A DNA stretch of 64,000 nt from Phymatolithon calcareum (GCA_977006965.1 OZ345354.1:3410001-3474000), one strand, 5' to 3'. Positions 22,740 through 34,890 are shown, counted from the first letter of the stretch. Made by a program: numbers and translations. Notes: generated by a model from the letters alone, not told the origin.

Positions 22740-23160
22740 TTCAGCGCACTCCCAAATATGCCTACTATATCCACAATTTTTATCATAAACAGCTCAAAAG
22801 ACAGCAGCAATATTGCCGCTGTTTTATAATACAGTTCCTTCACTGTATACCTCCAGGTGTTTACTTCACCTTAAAACCTCTCTGTCAAAGGTTTGGAATA
22901 GAAGCTGACAGTTGTGGAACGTTTCTTCCTTAATTACGCAAATATAGGTTTCCACAATATCGATCGATAGATTCTTGGAACCCAAAGCGGAAATTTTTTT
23001 TAAATTTACACCTCAAATTCGGAAAACGACTAAGTTCTCACTTGAAAATTTTCACCTGATTCTTAACGTTACAGGTCTGTTTCTAATACATCGCCAATAA
23101 CTGGATGAGGTTTTAGGATTTCCAATTTTTGGAAGAGAATTTCGTACAACTTTTAATTCT
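22740..23160. other. Non-coding stretch
   Basis: AT-rich; nothing recognisable. Confidence 0.5.
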
Positions 23161-24055
23161 TGAGTTGAGCGCCGCCGGTTCAATTCGTGGTGCAACCGCA
23201 CGCCCTTACTATGCTGTCCTTATAAGCGCCCTCATCACGCCATATTGTTTCAGCAATCCGAACACCAACGCACCGCTCTGATATCGACCTCCAAGTCCCT
23301 GTGGTCCTCGAGGGCACGCTATATTTGAAGCACTCAGGTTCGATCGCCATGCATCATGCATCATGATGATCGTGCACGAGCATGCGCACATCTTTGGACT
23401 AACTTGCCACTTCATGACCCATTTCTCAAGGTACGTAGCCGTCACGGTAACCCAGATGAACTATCCGAGTAATTTAACAATTCTCCCTTGCACATCAGTC
23501 TGGTATTTCAGGTATACGTGCTCGCAGATGCATTCCGGGTGACAAGAAACACGGTAAGAAGATCGTAAAGGGCGAACAGTGTGACCTTCCTCGATGATAT
23601 TCGCATGCGAACGGTGGCCGATAATTGACTGAACTGGCATGTCAAGGATCGGACACGGCTGACAGCAAGATGCATTCGACACGATCTCCTTGAACACTTC
23701 TACTGCAATATCGTCTGTTTTAGCATAACAATTGGACTCCATGCAAACGGTGAGCGGCTTTCTCCACGATATCCTCTTTAACTTTTATTTAGCTCGCAAT
23801 CTGACATTCATTCCCTGTTCGTCTGCCGAAAAGTTGTTCAGATAACAGGCATAGATTTCGGTTCATATTCCCACAAAGTACAATTGTGTAAAGCAATAGA
23901 ATAGATTTCTCGGTCAACACAACGCCTTCTACGTCTACGGATATAATATTTTTCCGACAGCTCGGCTTTCTACAGTTAGTGAACCAGTGCAAACGCTTGC
24001 GGGATTGATCTTCAACCTGCGCTCTGCGTATGTCGACGTAAGCATATGGTCCCAT
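23160..24055 (-). pseudogene. Merlin/IS1595-like transposase remnant (tentative)
   Basis: 24,055-23,789 reads a basic start, a C-x4-C-like pair (NCRKPSCRKN), then a helix with RNLCLLSEQLFG. This resembles the zinc-binding N-terminus and following helices of Merlin (ISXO2/IS1595) transposases. 23,742-23,461 has IIGHRSHANIIEEGH, at the place where Merlin has its first catalytic region (DESxxGxRKYxRG). A later stretch near 23,200 gives a degenerate TN-x2-G-like pattern. Catalytic residues are not intact. Confidence 0.35.
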
Positions 24056-24059
24056 TATA

Positions 24060-26130
24060 GAAAAATTCTATTAAAGCAGTATCTATTGCAGAGCAGCCGC
24101 TCTCTAAAACAAGTGCCTCTTCCAAAGTCGTCGACTACAGCCGGATAATTACGACATTGCTCGTCTCTCGTTTGATTTGACGTAGTCGTCGAACGACGTC
24201 AGCGCGGTAGTCGAAAAATGTTGTATTATTGTCTAAAACGCACCCTTCAACAGTCTGACACGTGCACTACTCGTGATGGCCGTGACGATTCCACGTCAAC
24301 CCCACAGTCACTCGAACACAAAACACTTCGGTCTCATGCAGTAGCGAAAGCACTGCACAGCGAAAGCACATGGAGCACTGGTGACCAATGATGTCTCAAC
24401 TATAATGCGGCTTTAAGATGTCACTAAAACTCAAACGGTGTTTGTAGTTTCAAAACCTGCGCTTTGGGTGCAAATTGCCCCCGAGCGAGCAGCACGTCTT
24501 CTTTATAGAAAGTAACTGGCTTAACAGCAGTGTGGTTACATCTGTAAAATGGTTTTTGACCTTTAATGTTCTTGCTACTTCCGACGTGCCCAGATTGGGA
24601 TCAGCGCCGATTACAGATTTTATTTATACTATTTGTAAGACGCCAATTTTCTAGGAGATGAGCTCAATGAGCTTACATGTTTGGTGCCGGTCACAGGGAA
24701 TTTACCGGTCTGCCCATTGCGCGTTCCTACACCGGTGAGAATCAACCGCAACAAGCCACTCTAATAATGCATGAATTTGGCTTCAAGCTAGAGCCGAACG
24801 AAAATATTGTTGAACTTTGCCCTAGATTAATCTAGGGGCGTAAAAATTGGCCAGGATCTAAAAATGTAGAGTTTTAAAACTCTATCTCCCAAGTTATTGG
24901 GTCATACTTTGTTAACAGCAGTTTCAGAACTTCTCTTTTATAGTTTCAGAGGTCTTCATCATGCAGTTCCGACCGGAGTTAGTTTTCTTCGTTAAGCGGT
25001 GCCTTGAAACTATAGGTTCATGAACTCATAATTGACACCTGCTGCAGTTCTACTGCGAAGCATGAAGAAAATAGTTGTCATAGTCTTTCCGATGCTCTTA
25101 AGCGAGATGATAAGGATCTGGCTAGCCGAAGTTTAAGGCGTATCACAGAGTTTTTTACCAGCCTCCTGCAGCTTAGACGCATGTAATGCAAACAACTTAA
25201 TTCGACTGCGGCGCCGTACGGGTGCAAGTGCGACAGAGTCAGCATGGTACTTAATCTCTTGTCCGGGTCCATAGCACTGGAGCACGAAATCAACATTTTC
25301 GCACGTGCGCAAGTGGTGGAATTTGTTTTACCATCAATTTCATTGTGCGCTGACGGTCCTGTTCAACCACACGAGTTCAAAGCCCTGAAAAGAGACAATG
25401 GCTCCAAAGAACTACCAGCTGACCTACCACACGGTCTTGAAGAACGCCGATATCGGACCAGGCGGCGCTCGTGCATTCTAGGAATGTGTCCAAGCCAGTA
25501 CCATCGTAGGTCCCTGTTGCACATGTCTATCACCATGTGTATTTCCACAACACATTGCGATCTTACACGAGACTTTCATAGTGCTTTAACTCCATGCATG
25601 TCCTTGATCCGAGCATATGTGATACAGCGACTACCACCGACAGAGCCTGGGTATGTCAATTTCCATTCAATGACCTCTTCGCTTCGCGGTCCAACACTAT
25701 ATTGCACTCTAACACAAAAAGCCTGCTGTGCATTTCGATCATCATGTGTATTTCCACGACGTTTCCCAAACCGTTCCGTGATGCATTTGCGATCTTACCC
25801 AAGATTTTTTATTTTGCTTTGGGCTGCTCTTGCCCGGGATGACCTATTTGGGATCTCGTACAAATATTCGGAACGCATTGAAGTCGACACATAATATAGG
25901 ACAAGCAGGGAAACTACCTGAAGAAGTTTGGCATCGTCAGTGTCATGAGCCATGTTTGTACAACGTTTACTCGTTCAACGTTCTCTTCCCTCTATTTTTT
26001 CCGACAGGTCATGCTCTTCAAGTCATCAATGCTTCTTGATTACGTATTTGCGACAAGAGCAGGTACCGGCTTTCATATAGTACGTGGAGAATTAAAGTAT
26101 ATTAAAGAGAATATCATCCACGTGGAAACG
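24060..26130. other. Mostly non-coding stretch with one unassigned ORF
   Basis: 24,060-25,240 shows nothing. An ORF at 25,244-25,894 (216 codons, plus) has no motif and spans a diverged direct repeat: about 25,515-25,590 resembles 25,727-25,820, sharing CATGTGTATTTCCAC and TGCGATCTTAC. A repeat reading is more likely than a gene. Confidence 0.35.
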
Positions 26131-26131
26131 T

Positions 26132-26240
26132 AAAGTGATGAAAAAGTGTCTCACATAGAAAATTTAACCAAATTTCTAAGTGATGAGAAGTGTCTCACAG
26201 CGAAAATTTAACTACATATTTAAGTGATCATCGAGTCTCT
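26132..26240. repeat. Short tandem repeat, about 45-bp unit
   Basis: Two and a half units starting AAGTGATGA and containing AGTGTCTCACA and GAAAATTTAAC. AT-rich and diverged. Confidence 0.6.
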
Positions 26241-26631
26241 CGAGCCTTATCTTAAAAAACCCTCATACAGTGATATAAAAGAAGTGGTTCCGCTCGTTAA
26301 CTGCAAAACAAGCTGGTAGCCTACGGGTTATAATTAACTAAAAAAATCCAAAGTCTCGGGTTCACCGTTGTGCTATAACCAGAAGACCAATAATTTTATA
26401 ATTTTTCAAAAATGTCATCTTATTTTATTAATATTTTTTTGAAAGCTTGCCTGCAATTGTGTGCATCATTATTTTGATCTTCGCCAAAGAGTAGGTTCTA
26501 ATATTCTGTTTGAAACCGTAACAAAAAGAGCACATGTGTAAGGTGTGACGCTGCGAATATTCTCCGATCCGTGTTTTCGAGCATTCACCGGAACAAAAAT
26601 TCAAGTGTATTGCCTCAGCTCCAGAATATTA

Positions 26632-27205
26632 CATGGGAAAACAACGCACGCAGATCCGATTTTTAGAACACCATCTTCCTGTTCGCTCAATCGAACAGTT
26701 TTAATTTTGATAGAAGCGCTGTTACTTGAAGAAGAAAATGATTGTCTTTACTAAGCTCTGCGCATTGTGGAAAAAATGTTACAAAGGATAAGGTGCACAG
26801 CAAAAACGCATTTTTGAAAAAAATTTCGAACTAATGAAACAACTGATTAGGAGCGGGGAGCATCAACCTAGATAGGATGGCAGAGAGATATCGGACTGCC
26901 AATATTTTCAGCACCGTTTATTCGAGCAGACACTGGAAGAGAAATAGCAGCAATTTCAAGATCGTTGGTCCCGCCTCCGTAGCCTGTGGTTCCAGTTGTC
27001 CAAAAGTTAATTCAAAAATTGCATTTCTTCCTTCTAAATTTTCTCTTCTAACATTTTCTGAACTGCGCGTAGTTTGCCAAAGAGATTCGTTTCCTTCGTC
27101 AACGTACAGCGCTTCTATATATTAAAACCGTAACAGTGCACAAAGCGGACGATGGTTTTCTAAAAATCGTCTCTACGGGGGTCATTTTCGTATCTGTATT
27201 TTGTT
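26632..27205. repeat. Diverged inverted repeat, about 130-150-bp arms
   Basis: 26,632-26,778 aligns, by eye at roughly 70%, with the reverse complement of about 27,050-27,200. Shared blocks include CGATTTTTAGAA and AGAAGCGCTGT. The loop holds no gene. It could be the terminal inverted repeats of a small foldback element. Confidence 0.5.
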
Positions 27206-27330
27206 GATGGGACTGCGGTGCTCCGATATAAAAGCTGTGAGTCTCCCAAAATTCTAATTCATTTATGAAACAACAGGTCAAAACTTAATCTCTAGTTCTC
27301 TTTGACTCAATTGCACACGTATATTTCTAA

Positions 27331-27702
27331 TCAGGCGGAGGGCTCGTGATTGTGCACGTTTTTCTTTGTCATGCGCCATACGTTCTCTCTTGGATAGTGG
27401 TACGCCATCACGGTCATCTTACAGCCCGATCTCCACTTTGCACATGAGAACATGGTTGATTTCGAGTATGTATTTTTATTTGGACTCTGCCTTTCCTTAC
27501 GCTTGCGTAAGGACACATTTGCCGCTTTCAAGATAGCCTTGTAATCACTGATGTCTTTGAACACAATTCCGTGAGTGAGAATTGCATCGCCGTAACTCAA
27601 TCGTATGGCATGTCTATCATGTGTCAGTCCGTTTGTAACGAATCGGATTTTTCGCTCGCACATGAATATACTTAGACCGCACGGACTGAATTCGTTGTCC
27701 AC
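27331..27702 (-). pseudogene. FAR1/FLYWCH-like zinc-binding domain
   Basis: A 123-codon frame ending in a C-x5-C ... HNH domain (CAKWRSGCKMTV, a W about 15 residues later, then HNHE). This arrangement is the WRKY/GCM1-related zinc domain found at the N-terminus of FAR1 proteins and MULE transposases. It lies just downstream of a Ulp1-like protease on the same strand. No MULE transposase core was found nearby. Marked as a probable remnant because no complete gene is visible around it. Confidence 0.5.
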
Positions 27703-27799
27703 AAGACGCTTTTTCTCCTCGATTCAGTCATAGGCGAAGTCACTGCGCTGATATGACGATAAAGCTCCTCCACGCGGTGGACTAGAGCCTTCACAGCAG

Positions 27800-28403
27800 C
27801 TAACCTGATGTTTTCGGATATTTCGGTGAGTACTTGCGAAACCTATATGCTAGAATTGTTCCCATATTCTCGGCAAAGTGACTGGCGGCGGAAATTATGT
27901 AGAAACCGCTGCTGGAACCATCGCACTGAGGGAAATATTTCAGCTTTTGCAATATGAAATTATTCTCAATTCCAAAAACGCTGTAATTTTTGAAGAGAAA
28001 TTTCTTCATAACCTTCTCAATAACTGGCATGATTGTGGCGAATGGCTCTCGATTGACTCTGTCTCGCCACCAAATCTGCATCTGCAATCACGACCCCCCA
28101 GTGCGTATTTCTCTTGTCCTTCACAGGTACGATGAGAATCGCGTCTTCTCGGACTGTAATCATCCTTCTGATACCCTGAAAGTGGGATTCTATGTCCTGG
28201 TCACGAATCACAGTCTTGTGTGCAGTTTCCATCAGTCGCTTCGATTCCGTTGGTGGTGTTACTATTGTGTTACACTTGAAATCCATTTCAGACCAGGCAC
28301 CGAGAATTAGATTATGGTCCACCATACTTCCTTCGCTTATTTGCGTGACCATCCAATCAGATGGATCGCTCTTACTGGCCAGTATTTCAACATACTTTGT
28401 CAC
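27800..28403 (-). pseudogene. Ulp1-like (C48) cysteine protease domain, frameshifted
   Basis: 28,403-28,017 gives the first half, ending with the catalytic-His region (NTHWGVVIADAD). The overlapping frame 28,087-27,800 gives the second half, with PQCDGSSSGFYIISAA. In C48 proteases that last motif carries the oxyanion Gln and nucleophile Cys (Q-x-D-x-x-x-C-G); here the nucleophile position reads Ser. C48 enzymes remove SUMO-like modifiers, and Ulp1 domains are often captured by MULE elements. The frameshift lies between about 28,090 and 28,020. The Cys-to-Ser change and the shift argue for decay. Confidence 0.5.
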
Positions 28404-28821
28404 AGTTTGAGTACGTTACACTCCTGCTTTTTCCAATTGGCGAAGAATAGTAGCAGAATCATAATTCATAATGAAACAGTGGCAGATACCTCGTGAGTTG
28501 AACTCGGAAGCTTTGAATAAGGACAAACAAGACTTACCACAAGGAGGACCAAGTGTGCCAAATATGAATAAAGGAAAAGGAATAAGAGAGGTTGAAACGT
28601 AGCAGGAATACATAGTATATACTTAATAACTTTCTCGAATATATCGACTGAAGTTTTTGGAAATGGACACCTTTTGTCGAAAGACACTTAGATTCGACTC
28701 CTATATTTTGTATGTACACAATATGATGTTCCAATTGTATAATTATTACTCGATGGAGAAATCTTTTTACAAAGTTTCCGGTTGTTGTAGTGCAGCTTCT
28801 TCTCCCGACGACTGCTTCGAT

Positions 28822-29640
28822 TTAAATGTTTTGTTTTTTCTTGTTGATGCTATACATTCGCACAGTGCCTTCTGCGACGTCCAACTGCAGGTCTCTGAGC
28901 CCAAAATGGTTCACATAGTTAGTGCACGTACGCAAGTTCTCTGTAGTTAGTTGGGCGGAACACACGGGACAGGTTGTTCGCCCTTCGGAACCAAACTGAA
29001 GCCACTCATTGATGTAAGCGCTATGGAAGACGTGTCCGCACGGAGTCTTCGACACAGATCCCTGCACGTCTTTAAGACAGCATGAGCAATCGCGTGGATA
29101 AATAACACGCGATGGAGGCACGGGAGGAACAGCGACGACGAGAGCGTTAGGCACACGGCCACGGGAGAACATGGACCGGAAGTGTGGGCGACGACGGGAG
29201 AGTCAGGGACTGGGGCCACGGGGTAGGATGGACCCGGAGCGCGAGCGGAGACGGAAGTATCATGTTCACGGGGCACGGGGGAGGGTGGACTCTGAGCCAG
29301 TAACGGAGGAGGCGTGGGGGCTTGTGAGGGCACCAGAATGTCCGGCTATTGGGCCATGGAGCTTCGGGGGCGGGGGAAGCACTCTTCAATCACAGATTCC
29401 TCAATGTGAAGAGTTGGATTTTCGACTCGGTGGAAAGAAGCAAAATCGACAAAGTTGTCCAGCATACTCCTCCTTACCGTGTGCCGGCATAGTGGACATC
29501 GCCGCCACGACGGCGAGTTTGCATCCATTCTAAGAGACAGCTCTCATGGAAGAGATGGGGACACGGGTTCTCACGACGTAGCCATCCAGGCCTTCGAAAC
29601 AGATTGGGCAGTCCTTGATTACATTCCGCTGAGCGACGGT
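28822..29640 (-). pseudogene. Double RING-H2 gene, copy 1
   Basis: RING 1 is readable only across three frames between 29,640 and 29,460: CPIC, then NPCPHLFHESC, then RCPLCRH. The Pro-rich linker (29,333-29,175, another frame) follows, and then RING 2 in 29,172-28,822: CSCCLKD ... TPCGHVFHSAYINEW ... CPVC. In RING 2 the Cys after the histidines is Ala (HSAY), which would remove one zinc ligand. It ends with a YVNHFGL stretch shared by the other copies. RING-H2 proteins are usually E3 ubiquitin ligases. At least three frameshifts. Confidence 0.6.
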
Positions 29641-30162
29641 GTTTAGAATGCTTTGCAGAGTGGTGCCTTGATACATATATATATGTACATGTGGGAATGT
29701 ATTCTACGCCATGTTCATGGCTCCACGCCAGCTTTTGAATCGGTGATCGCAGCGTATATACGACATGCGGCGCGGCTCCCAACAGTTCCAATTGGGGACT
29801 CTGTGACCCGGATGATAGACTGAGAGTGCAGTATATCAATTTTGGTATCTAAAAATTGGTGGTCCGGGGTCTCCCCCGTGCCGGAGAGACTCCGGAAGTT
29901 CCATTTTTCCGGACTAACCCCAGTCCCGTTGTGGCATCCAACACCACTATCATACCCTCCATTTCCTATAAGACTAGCTCCCTTCAAATTGCCATTACAG
30001 CTTGCATTTACAGCAATCTCTTACAAATAGCATTACAGTCATTACAGTACCGTAGGTTTCGATGCGTACTTACACCATGAAGGATCACCGAGGGCAAACC
30101 CTAGAACCGCTGCTTACAGCTTACACGTGCTTTACACTGCTTACAAGTGCGTACACTGTAAG

Positions 30163-30905
30163 TTATGCCCGGATGCAACGAAGACGCCATGCGCTATGCC
30201 CGGGTGCAGCGAAGACATGAAGGGGTCTACCCGGGCGCAGCAAAGACGTCATGGGATTTGTCCGAGCGAATGGAAGACGTCATGGGCTACACCCAGGCGC
30301 AGCGAAGACACCATGGGCTATTCTCAGGTGCAATTGAGACGCCAAGGGCTATTCCCGGGTGCTTAGAGACGCCACGGGCTACAACCAGGCTGATTGAACA
30401 CGCCATAGGCTATGCCCGGGTGCTAAGAAGGCGCCAATGGCTGCGCCCTAGCGCATGGAAAACGCCATGGGCTACGCCCGGGTGCAGCGCTATGCCCGGG
30501 CGCAGCTAAGTCGCCATGAGCTATGCCCGGGCGCAGAGGACACGCTAAGAGCTATGCTCGAGCGCACCAAAGACGCCATGGGCTAGACCCGGACGCAGAG
30601 AAGAAGACGCTAAGAGCTCCACCCGGGCGCATGGAAGACGACATGGGCTATGCCCGTGTTCGATGAAGACGCCATGGTCTTTGAGCGGGCGCAGAGAAAA
30701 CGCAAATAGCTATGCTCGACCTCACCAAAGACGCCATGGGCTGGAGCCGGGCGCAGAGAACACGCTAAGAGCTATGCCGGAATGTACCAAAGACGCTATG
30801 GGCTCTACCTGGGAACATTGAAGAGATGGTCATGGACTATTCTCGGGTGTGATGGACACGCCATGGGCTATAGCCGGGCGCAAAAAGAACGCTAAGGGCT
30901 ATGTC
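30163..30905. repeat. GC-rich minisatellite, 31-bp unit, about 24 copies
   Basis: The typical unit starts CGCCATGGGCTATGCCCGGG and ends in a purine-rich GAAGA. Two unit types (CGCCATG- and CGCTAAG-) alternate in the second half, giving a 62-bp higher-order period. Because 31 is not a multiple of three, the small ORFs here cycle through frames and are not genes. Confidence 0.9.
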
Positions 30906-31397
30906 TCATTATGACACTAATGCTACGCTTCGGAAATGTACTATTTTTCTGTGCGTTCTGCGTTCGTTCAAATGTCTAGACTTTGCTTTGTTGATAAATA
31001 CCTCACCCCGAGTGCATCACGAACGCAAACAATACAGATTTATATAGACGTTGTTAATACTGAAACCCTCGTTTTTGAGCTCAAGAATGCAGACTGGTGC
31101 TTTCATATTTCTTTTTGAGAAAAAACATAGCTCAATGAGGGTAAAAAATTACAAATATGGTTTTGGCATAAGCATGCATTCAGTCAGAAATATGCCATAC
31201 CGAACCATATAAATAAGGGCATAGGCCTTGTTGGGCAAGCCGTGCCGTCTGACGCGCTGGCTCCTGACGAGGAAAATGGACGACACCCGGAACAATTTAT
31301 GGCGCAAAGGAGAAATTTTCGGAAAACTGTGTTGGGAGTATCCCCAATCAAATCTGGATCTGAACGCAATATTCGTACAAGAGTTTTCAAAAATATG

Positions 31398-31650
31398 AAA
31401 TGTTCATGGAGTTTCTGCTAGAGCTCACACCGTAACCAGCACTTCAGGACGGTTCATGAGAAAAAGAGACCGCCCTGATGCATCCGGTGTGGAAAATGTT
31501 TCCCGAAATCTGCTGACTTGATAGCGCATGAAGGAGCTGGTCACGAGAAAAATAAACCTTACTGTTGCATTCATTGTGGAAGAGCATTCGCAAGGCTCTC
31601 AAACACCTTCAGGCATGTTAGATTGGTACACCGTTTATGTTTGAAAAGTG
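31398..31650 (+). pseudogene. C2H2 zinc-finger gene remnant (copy D)
   Basis: Two adjacent complete fingers, C-x2-C-x12-H-x4-H: CIRCGKCF ... HEGAGH and, after the linker EKNKPY, CIHCGRAFARLSNTFRHVRLVH. Before them a broken finger (HFRTVHEKKRP) carries TAG, and a TGA sits directly before the second. The linker resembles the TGEKPY type, so DNA binding is the expected role of the family. No intron is needed between the last two fingers, unlike copies A, B, C and E. Confidence 0.65.
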
Positions 31651-31989
31651 TATTCAATTTTCGAACTATATGTAATATGCTCTCAGTAAAACAATCATGT
31701 GTAACGAGCCGAAATGACAAAATGAGCTGATTTTCGAAAAAGACAATTTATTGAAACGAAAAGAAAAGAGTTTCAAGAAAGAAAATCTTTTGAAAAGAGA
31801 AGAAGAGAAACCATGGGAAATGTTAAACAATATAGTAAACTGCAGAAGGGGTATCAGAACTACTGGGAGTGTCACTTCGGCGTATGTTAGCTCTTTACGA
31901 GATCCTTCTCTCCATCTTGCGCATTCGTTTCGCGTTCTTCTTCTCGCATCAAGGGTGTATTGAGTTGCAACGATTTTACGTTCTTCGGG

Positions 31990-32631
31990 TCAAACGAGAA
32001 GATTCACATAGCCTTCGCGATGCGTCATGCCCTCGGCACAAAGAAGCTTTGCACAGAGAGGACACGTATTCCAGTCATATTGTCCCTGTCGAATCCACTT
32101 AGTAATGAAATATTGATGGTACACTTGCTCACAATGGGCGATACGGTGCACGTTAACGGTATGGACAGCAAGATCCAAAGGAGGTGGTACGGCCGCGGCG
32201 GATGGAGCAGGAGACGGTGGCACTATGGGATCAGAGGACGAAGCAGGAGACGTCGAAATGGCCGGATTCGAGAAAGCAGCAGCGGGCGTCGTGTGGACAC
32301 GTGCAGAACGGTGGAGAGCGCCCGAAGTTGGAATTACGTTGCTGTTCCGCGGCGTGCGGGGCGGGGAAGGGAGGAGCTCATTCGCACGGGCAGTGATTCC
32401 AGGATCAAAACCCACCTCTCAGGCAAAATTTCGCCGGGTGATCCGAATTCCGCACCTCTTGCACAGATTCGACTAGCCACGATCGCCGCTCATCATGAAC
32501 CAGCCGAAACACTGCGTGTGCGATAGGTGTCCGCACGTTGGAATTGCGACCACATCACCAAGAATGCATGCATGAGAGCAGAAATGGCAAGCATTTGGGT
32601 CTCACGGGGGAGGTTGGGAACGCCGAGGCAT
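31990..32631 (-). pseudogene. Double RING-H2 gene, copy 2
   Basis: One continuous frame from ATG 32,631. It begins MPRRSQ like copy 3 and keeps a complete first RING: CHFC ... CGHLSHTQC ... CKRC. It is interrupted by TGA, TAG and TGA codons. A Ser/Pro/Ala-rich linker follows, then a decayed second RING (CEQVYHQYF instead of CGHxxHxxC, then CPLC) and the shared GYVN end. A basic tail continues in another frame. Nonsense codons without frameshifts make this the easiest copy for reading the original architecture. Confidence 0.7.
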
Positions 32632-32639
32632 GTTTGGAA

Positions 32640-33130
32640 CGGGATGAATAGACTTTTCCGCGAGGGAAATGAGGAGCACTGTGCGTGATCCGGGATATTA
32701 AATATAGTGACTATAGTAGAAAACCGTGATCACAAGTAGTTAGTACTCGGAATGATGCATGCGACGAGTACAAGATCGCCGTGAGGAGACGTACTGCTGT
32801 ACCATTTTCAGCATGCTTCATAAATTAGCCAGAAAAATGAGACGGGTACGAGATCGCCGATCTTCGGGGTTCTTCATAAATCAACCAGAAGACTACGTCT
32901 AGCGCTGTGTTTAAGCTCTTTGCGTGATCGTGGCAGACACTCCCTCTCTGACAAGAGTGGGCCTTTTAAAACCGTCCCAAAAATGAATCCCAGCTTACAA
33001 ACAAGGTTTTGACTCTTAAAATATGAGCAGACCCGCCAACGATACATCAGTACTGCTTCTCCCACAGTCTCTCTACCACATTACACGTTCTAATGCCATG
33101 TCCGTGAATATCACTATTTGTTACAAAGCA
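32640..33130. other. Non-coding stretch
   Basis: Upstream region of the double-RING copy 2. CGTGATC/ACGAGATCGCCG motifs recur, but no gene or clear repeat unit is seen. Confidence 0.4.
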
Positions 33131-33136
33131 CAGCTC

Positions 33137-33425
33137 CAATTATGAAATACACGGGGGACTTTATTTAACAAATGTACGCTACTACTACTGATTGCATAAC
33201 GGACTCTATGTTAAAAATGTACACTCTAATCACTGATTACTCAACGGACTTGTTGTCACAAATACAAACATCGATTTCTGGTTACTAAATGAACTTACTG
33301 CTAAAAATATACATCCGGGCCTTTGATTACACAATGGTATACGTACTTCGATCTCTGGTAACACAACGGAAATCACGTCACAAAGTAACAATCCGATCAA
33401 TAATTACATATCGAAGGTGCTGTTT
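33137..33425 (-). repeat. 45-bp minisatellite, copy near the 31-35 kb zinc-finger genes
   Basis: Five to six units of 45 bp, one shortened to 32. On the plus strand they start CTGATTACNCAACGGACT. The reverse complement matches the 45-bp units at 58.0 and 59.3 kb. Confidence 0.75.
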
Positions 33426-33539
33426 CAAATTCGTGCAATGATGACAACCGTGAGCCTACTTCCAAGTTTCAATTCGTGAATTTGTTTTGATTAATGCCTC
33501 ACGGAGCCAGTGAACGCTCGTACTAGACTCTTCAATAGT

Positions 33540-33665
33540 TCAAAGATCTCTGCAATTTCCCGAAGGAAGTCAACACAGGGGGTTCTAATTCACTGTACAA
33601 AGTCAGTGGACTCTGCTTTCCCGGCAAAAAGACGGGGGGTTCTACTTTCCGGCACTCCACCTTTC
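33540..33665 (-). repeat. Degenerate 33-bp minisatellite units
   Basis: On the minus strand, GAAAGTAGAACCCCCCGTCT and neighbouring sequence match the 33-bp unit of the array at 60.7 kb (AAGTAGAACCCCCCGACTTC). Two to three diverged units. Confidence 0.5.
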
Positions 33666-34151
33666 TCCCTTCATCTTTTCATGTCTTCTATACTTTGCTA
33701 CCCTTACCGTTTCATTTTTCTTTTACGATATTATGGTTTTAAGTCGGTCTACACATTGCAATATGCTCTTATTATATGACAGGGCTTCGTTTTACAAAAA
33801 AAGAGGAGTCTTCATCCATCTTAAAGGTTCAGTTATATAGTTGAAGAGGAAACTCCATGCGCAGTATCCATGTCCGAAGGCAAACGGGCTTTGTCTAGGT
33901 AGCTTCGAAGACAAATATCGCATATATAAACAATCTTGGTTTTCCCCTGAAAAAAATGTTAGTCTAGCAACACCTCGAATTTGGATTGTAGAATTATGAA
34001 CTCATTTACCTCATGCATACGAGAAATATGGCGGTCAATTCAGTATTGGCCGGCCAATTTCAATCCACAGATCATTAATGCAAATTGGTTCACTTTCAAA
34101 TGAATCTCCTTCACCTGCAAAGAGAATGAAAATGCCAGTCAGATAATTCCA

Positions 34152-34412
34152 ATGAACCGCTGGCCTGAGAAAGAGGATTTTTCACACGTACATGCCTGCT
34201 CAAAGTACACCTTTTACAAGGGAAACGAGGTCGAGATTTCGATGCAAGTTTTCCAATTCGGGATGATGACGGTCCGAGACGACAGAACTGGAGTATTCAA
34301 AATAAATTTTAAGCCCATTTTGCTCGTTCCAGGGATAACCATGACCACCCAAGCCCAGAGTATTGAGTATTCCGACGTAAATGTCGCAGAGATACGGCGA
34401 AGAACGTCTTAA
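34152..34412 (+). other. Small ORF of unknown function
   Basis: Eighty-six codons from an ATG, acidic/basic mixed, no recognised motif. It lies between minisatellites and zinc-finger remnants. It may be an exon of a larger gene; not identified. Confidence 0.2.
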
Positions 34413-34595
34413 ATGCGTAAACAGTCATCTAAGACAACGGACAAATACGGTAATTTCTGCGCACGCCGCTGCATCAACGCGGTACTAGTACAAGTATTGG
34501 ACTCCACTTCCTGAGACTCCGCTGTTCCTGAGAAATGCTCTATATGATGTGGCCACAAGGCGTTGCGGACACTGTCCGTACGTCTACAGCTCGAT

Positions 34596-34660
34596 CATTG
34601 ATGACGCAACGGATTCTTTGCGTCAATTATACACTCTGATCATTGATTTCTCAATGGACT
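34596..34660 (-). repeat. 45-bp minisatellite, one and a half units
   Basis: CATTGATGACGCAACGGATT and following bases match the 45-bp family in the same orientation as 33,137-33,425. Confidence 0.6.
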
Positions 34661-34814
34661 CTTCATATCGCTCTACTTCCACAATCGACTCACCACGGAG
34701 GGCTCTGCTTCCTCTGCGAGAAGTCGGAGGGACACCATTTCCCCGCGAACCGCTTTTCTTACCTCACCTAATTGCAGATCTCTGCTCTCTCCTGATCATT
34801 AGAAGAAGAAAACG

Positions 34815-34890
34815 TGCCGTTACAGTCAGTGCAAAAAGGATTTACGAGGCATTAAACCTATCCAGGCACGTTAGAGTAGTACATTGTTGA
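34815..34890 (+). pseudogene. C2H2 finger fragment (copy F)
   Basis: CRYSQCKKDL in one frame and NLSRHVRVVHC in the next reconstruct most of a finger with an H-x4-H end. It resembles the last finger of copy D, including the sequence just after the stop. Confidence 0.5.

Noticed and set aside
25244-25894. 216-codon plus-strand ORF
   Set aside because: It runs through a diverged direct repeat and shows no protein-like features.
30127-30509. ORFs inside the 31-bp repeat array
   Set aside because: They arise from frame cycling of a repeat not divisible by three.
34152-34412. Possible PIF1-helicase C-terminal piece (VPGITMTTQAQS resembling VPAFAMTxxKAQGQ)
   Set aside because: The key Lys and Gly of that helicase motif are missing and no other helicase motif is near.
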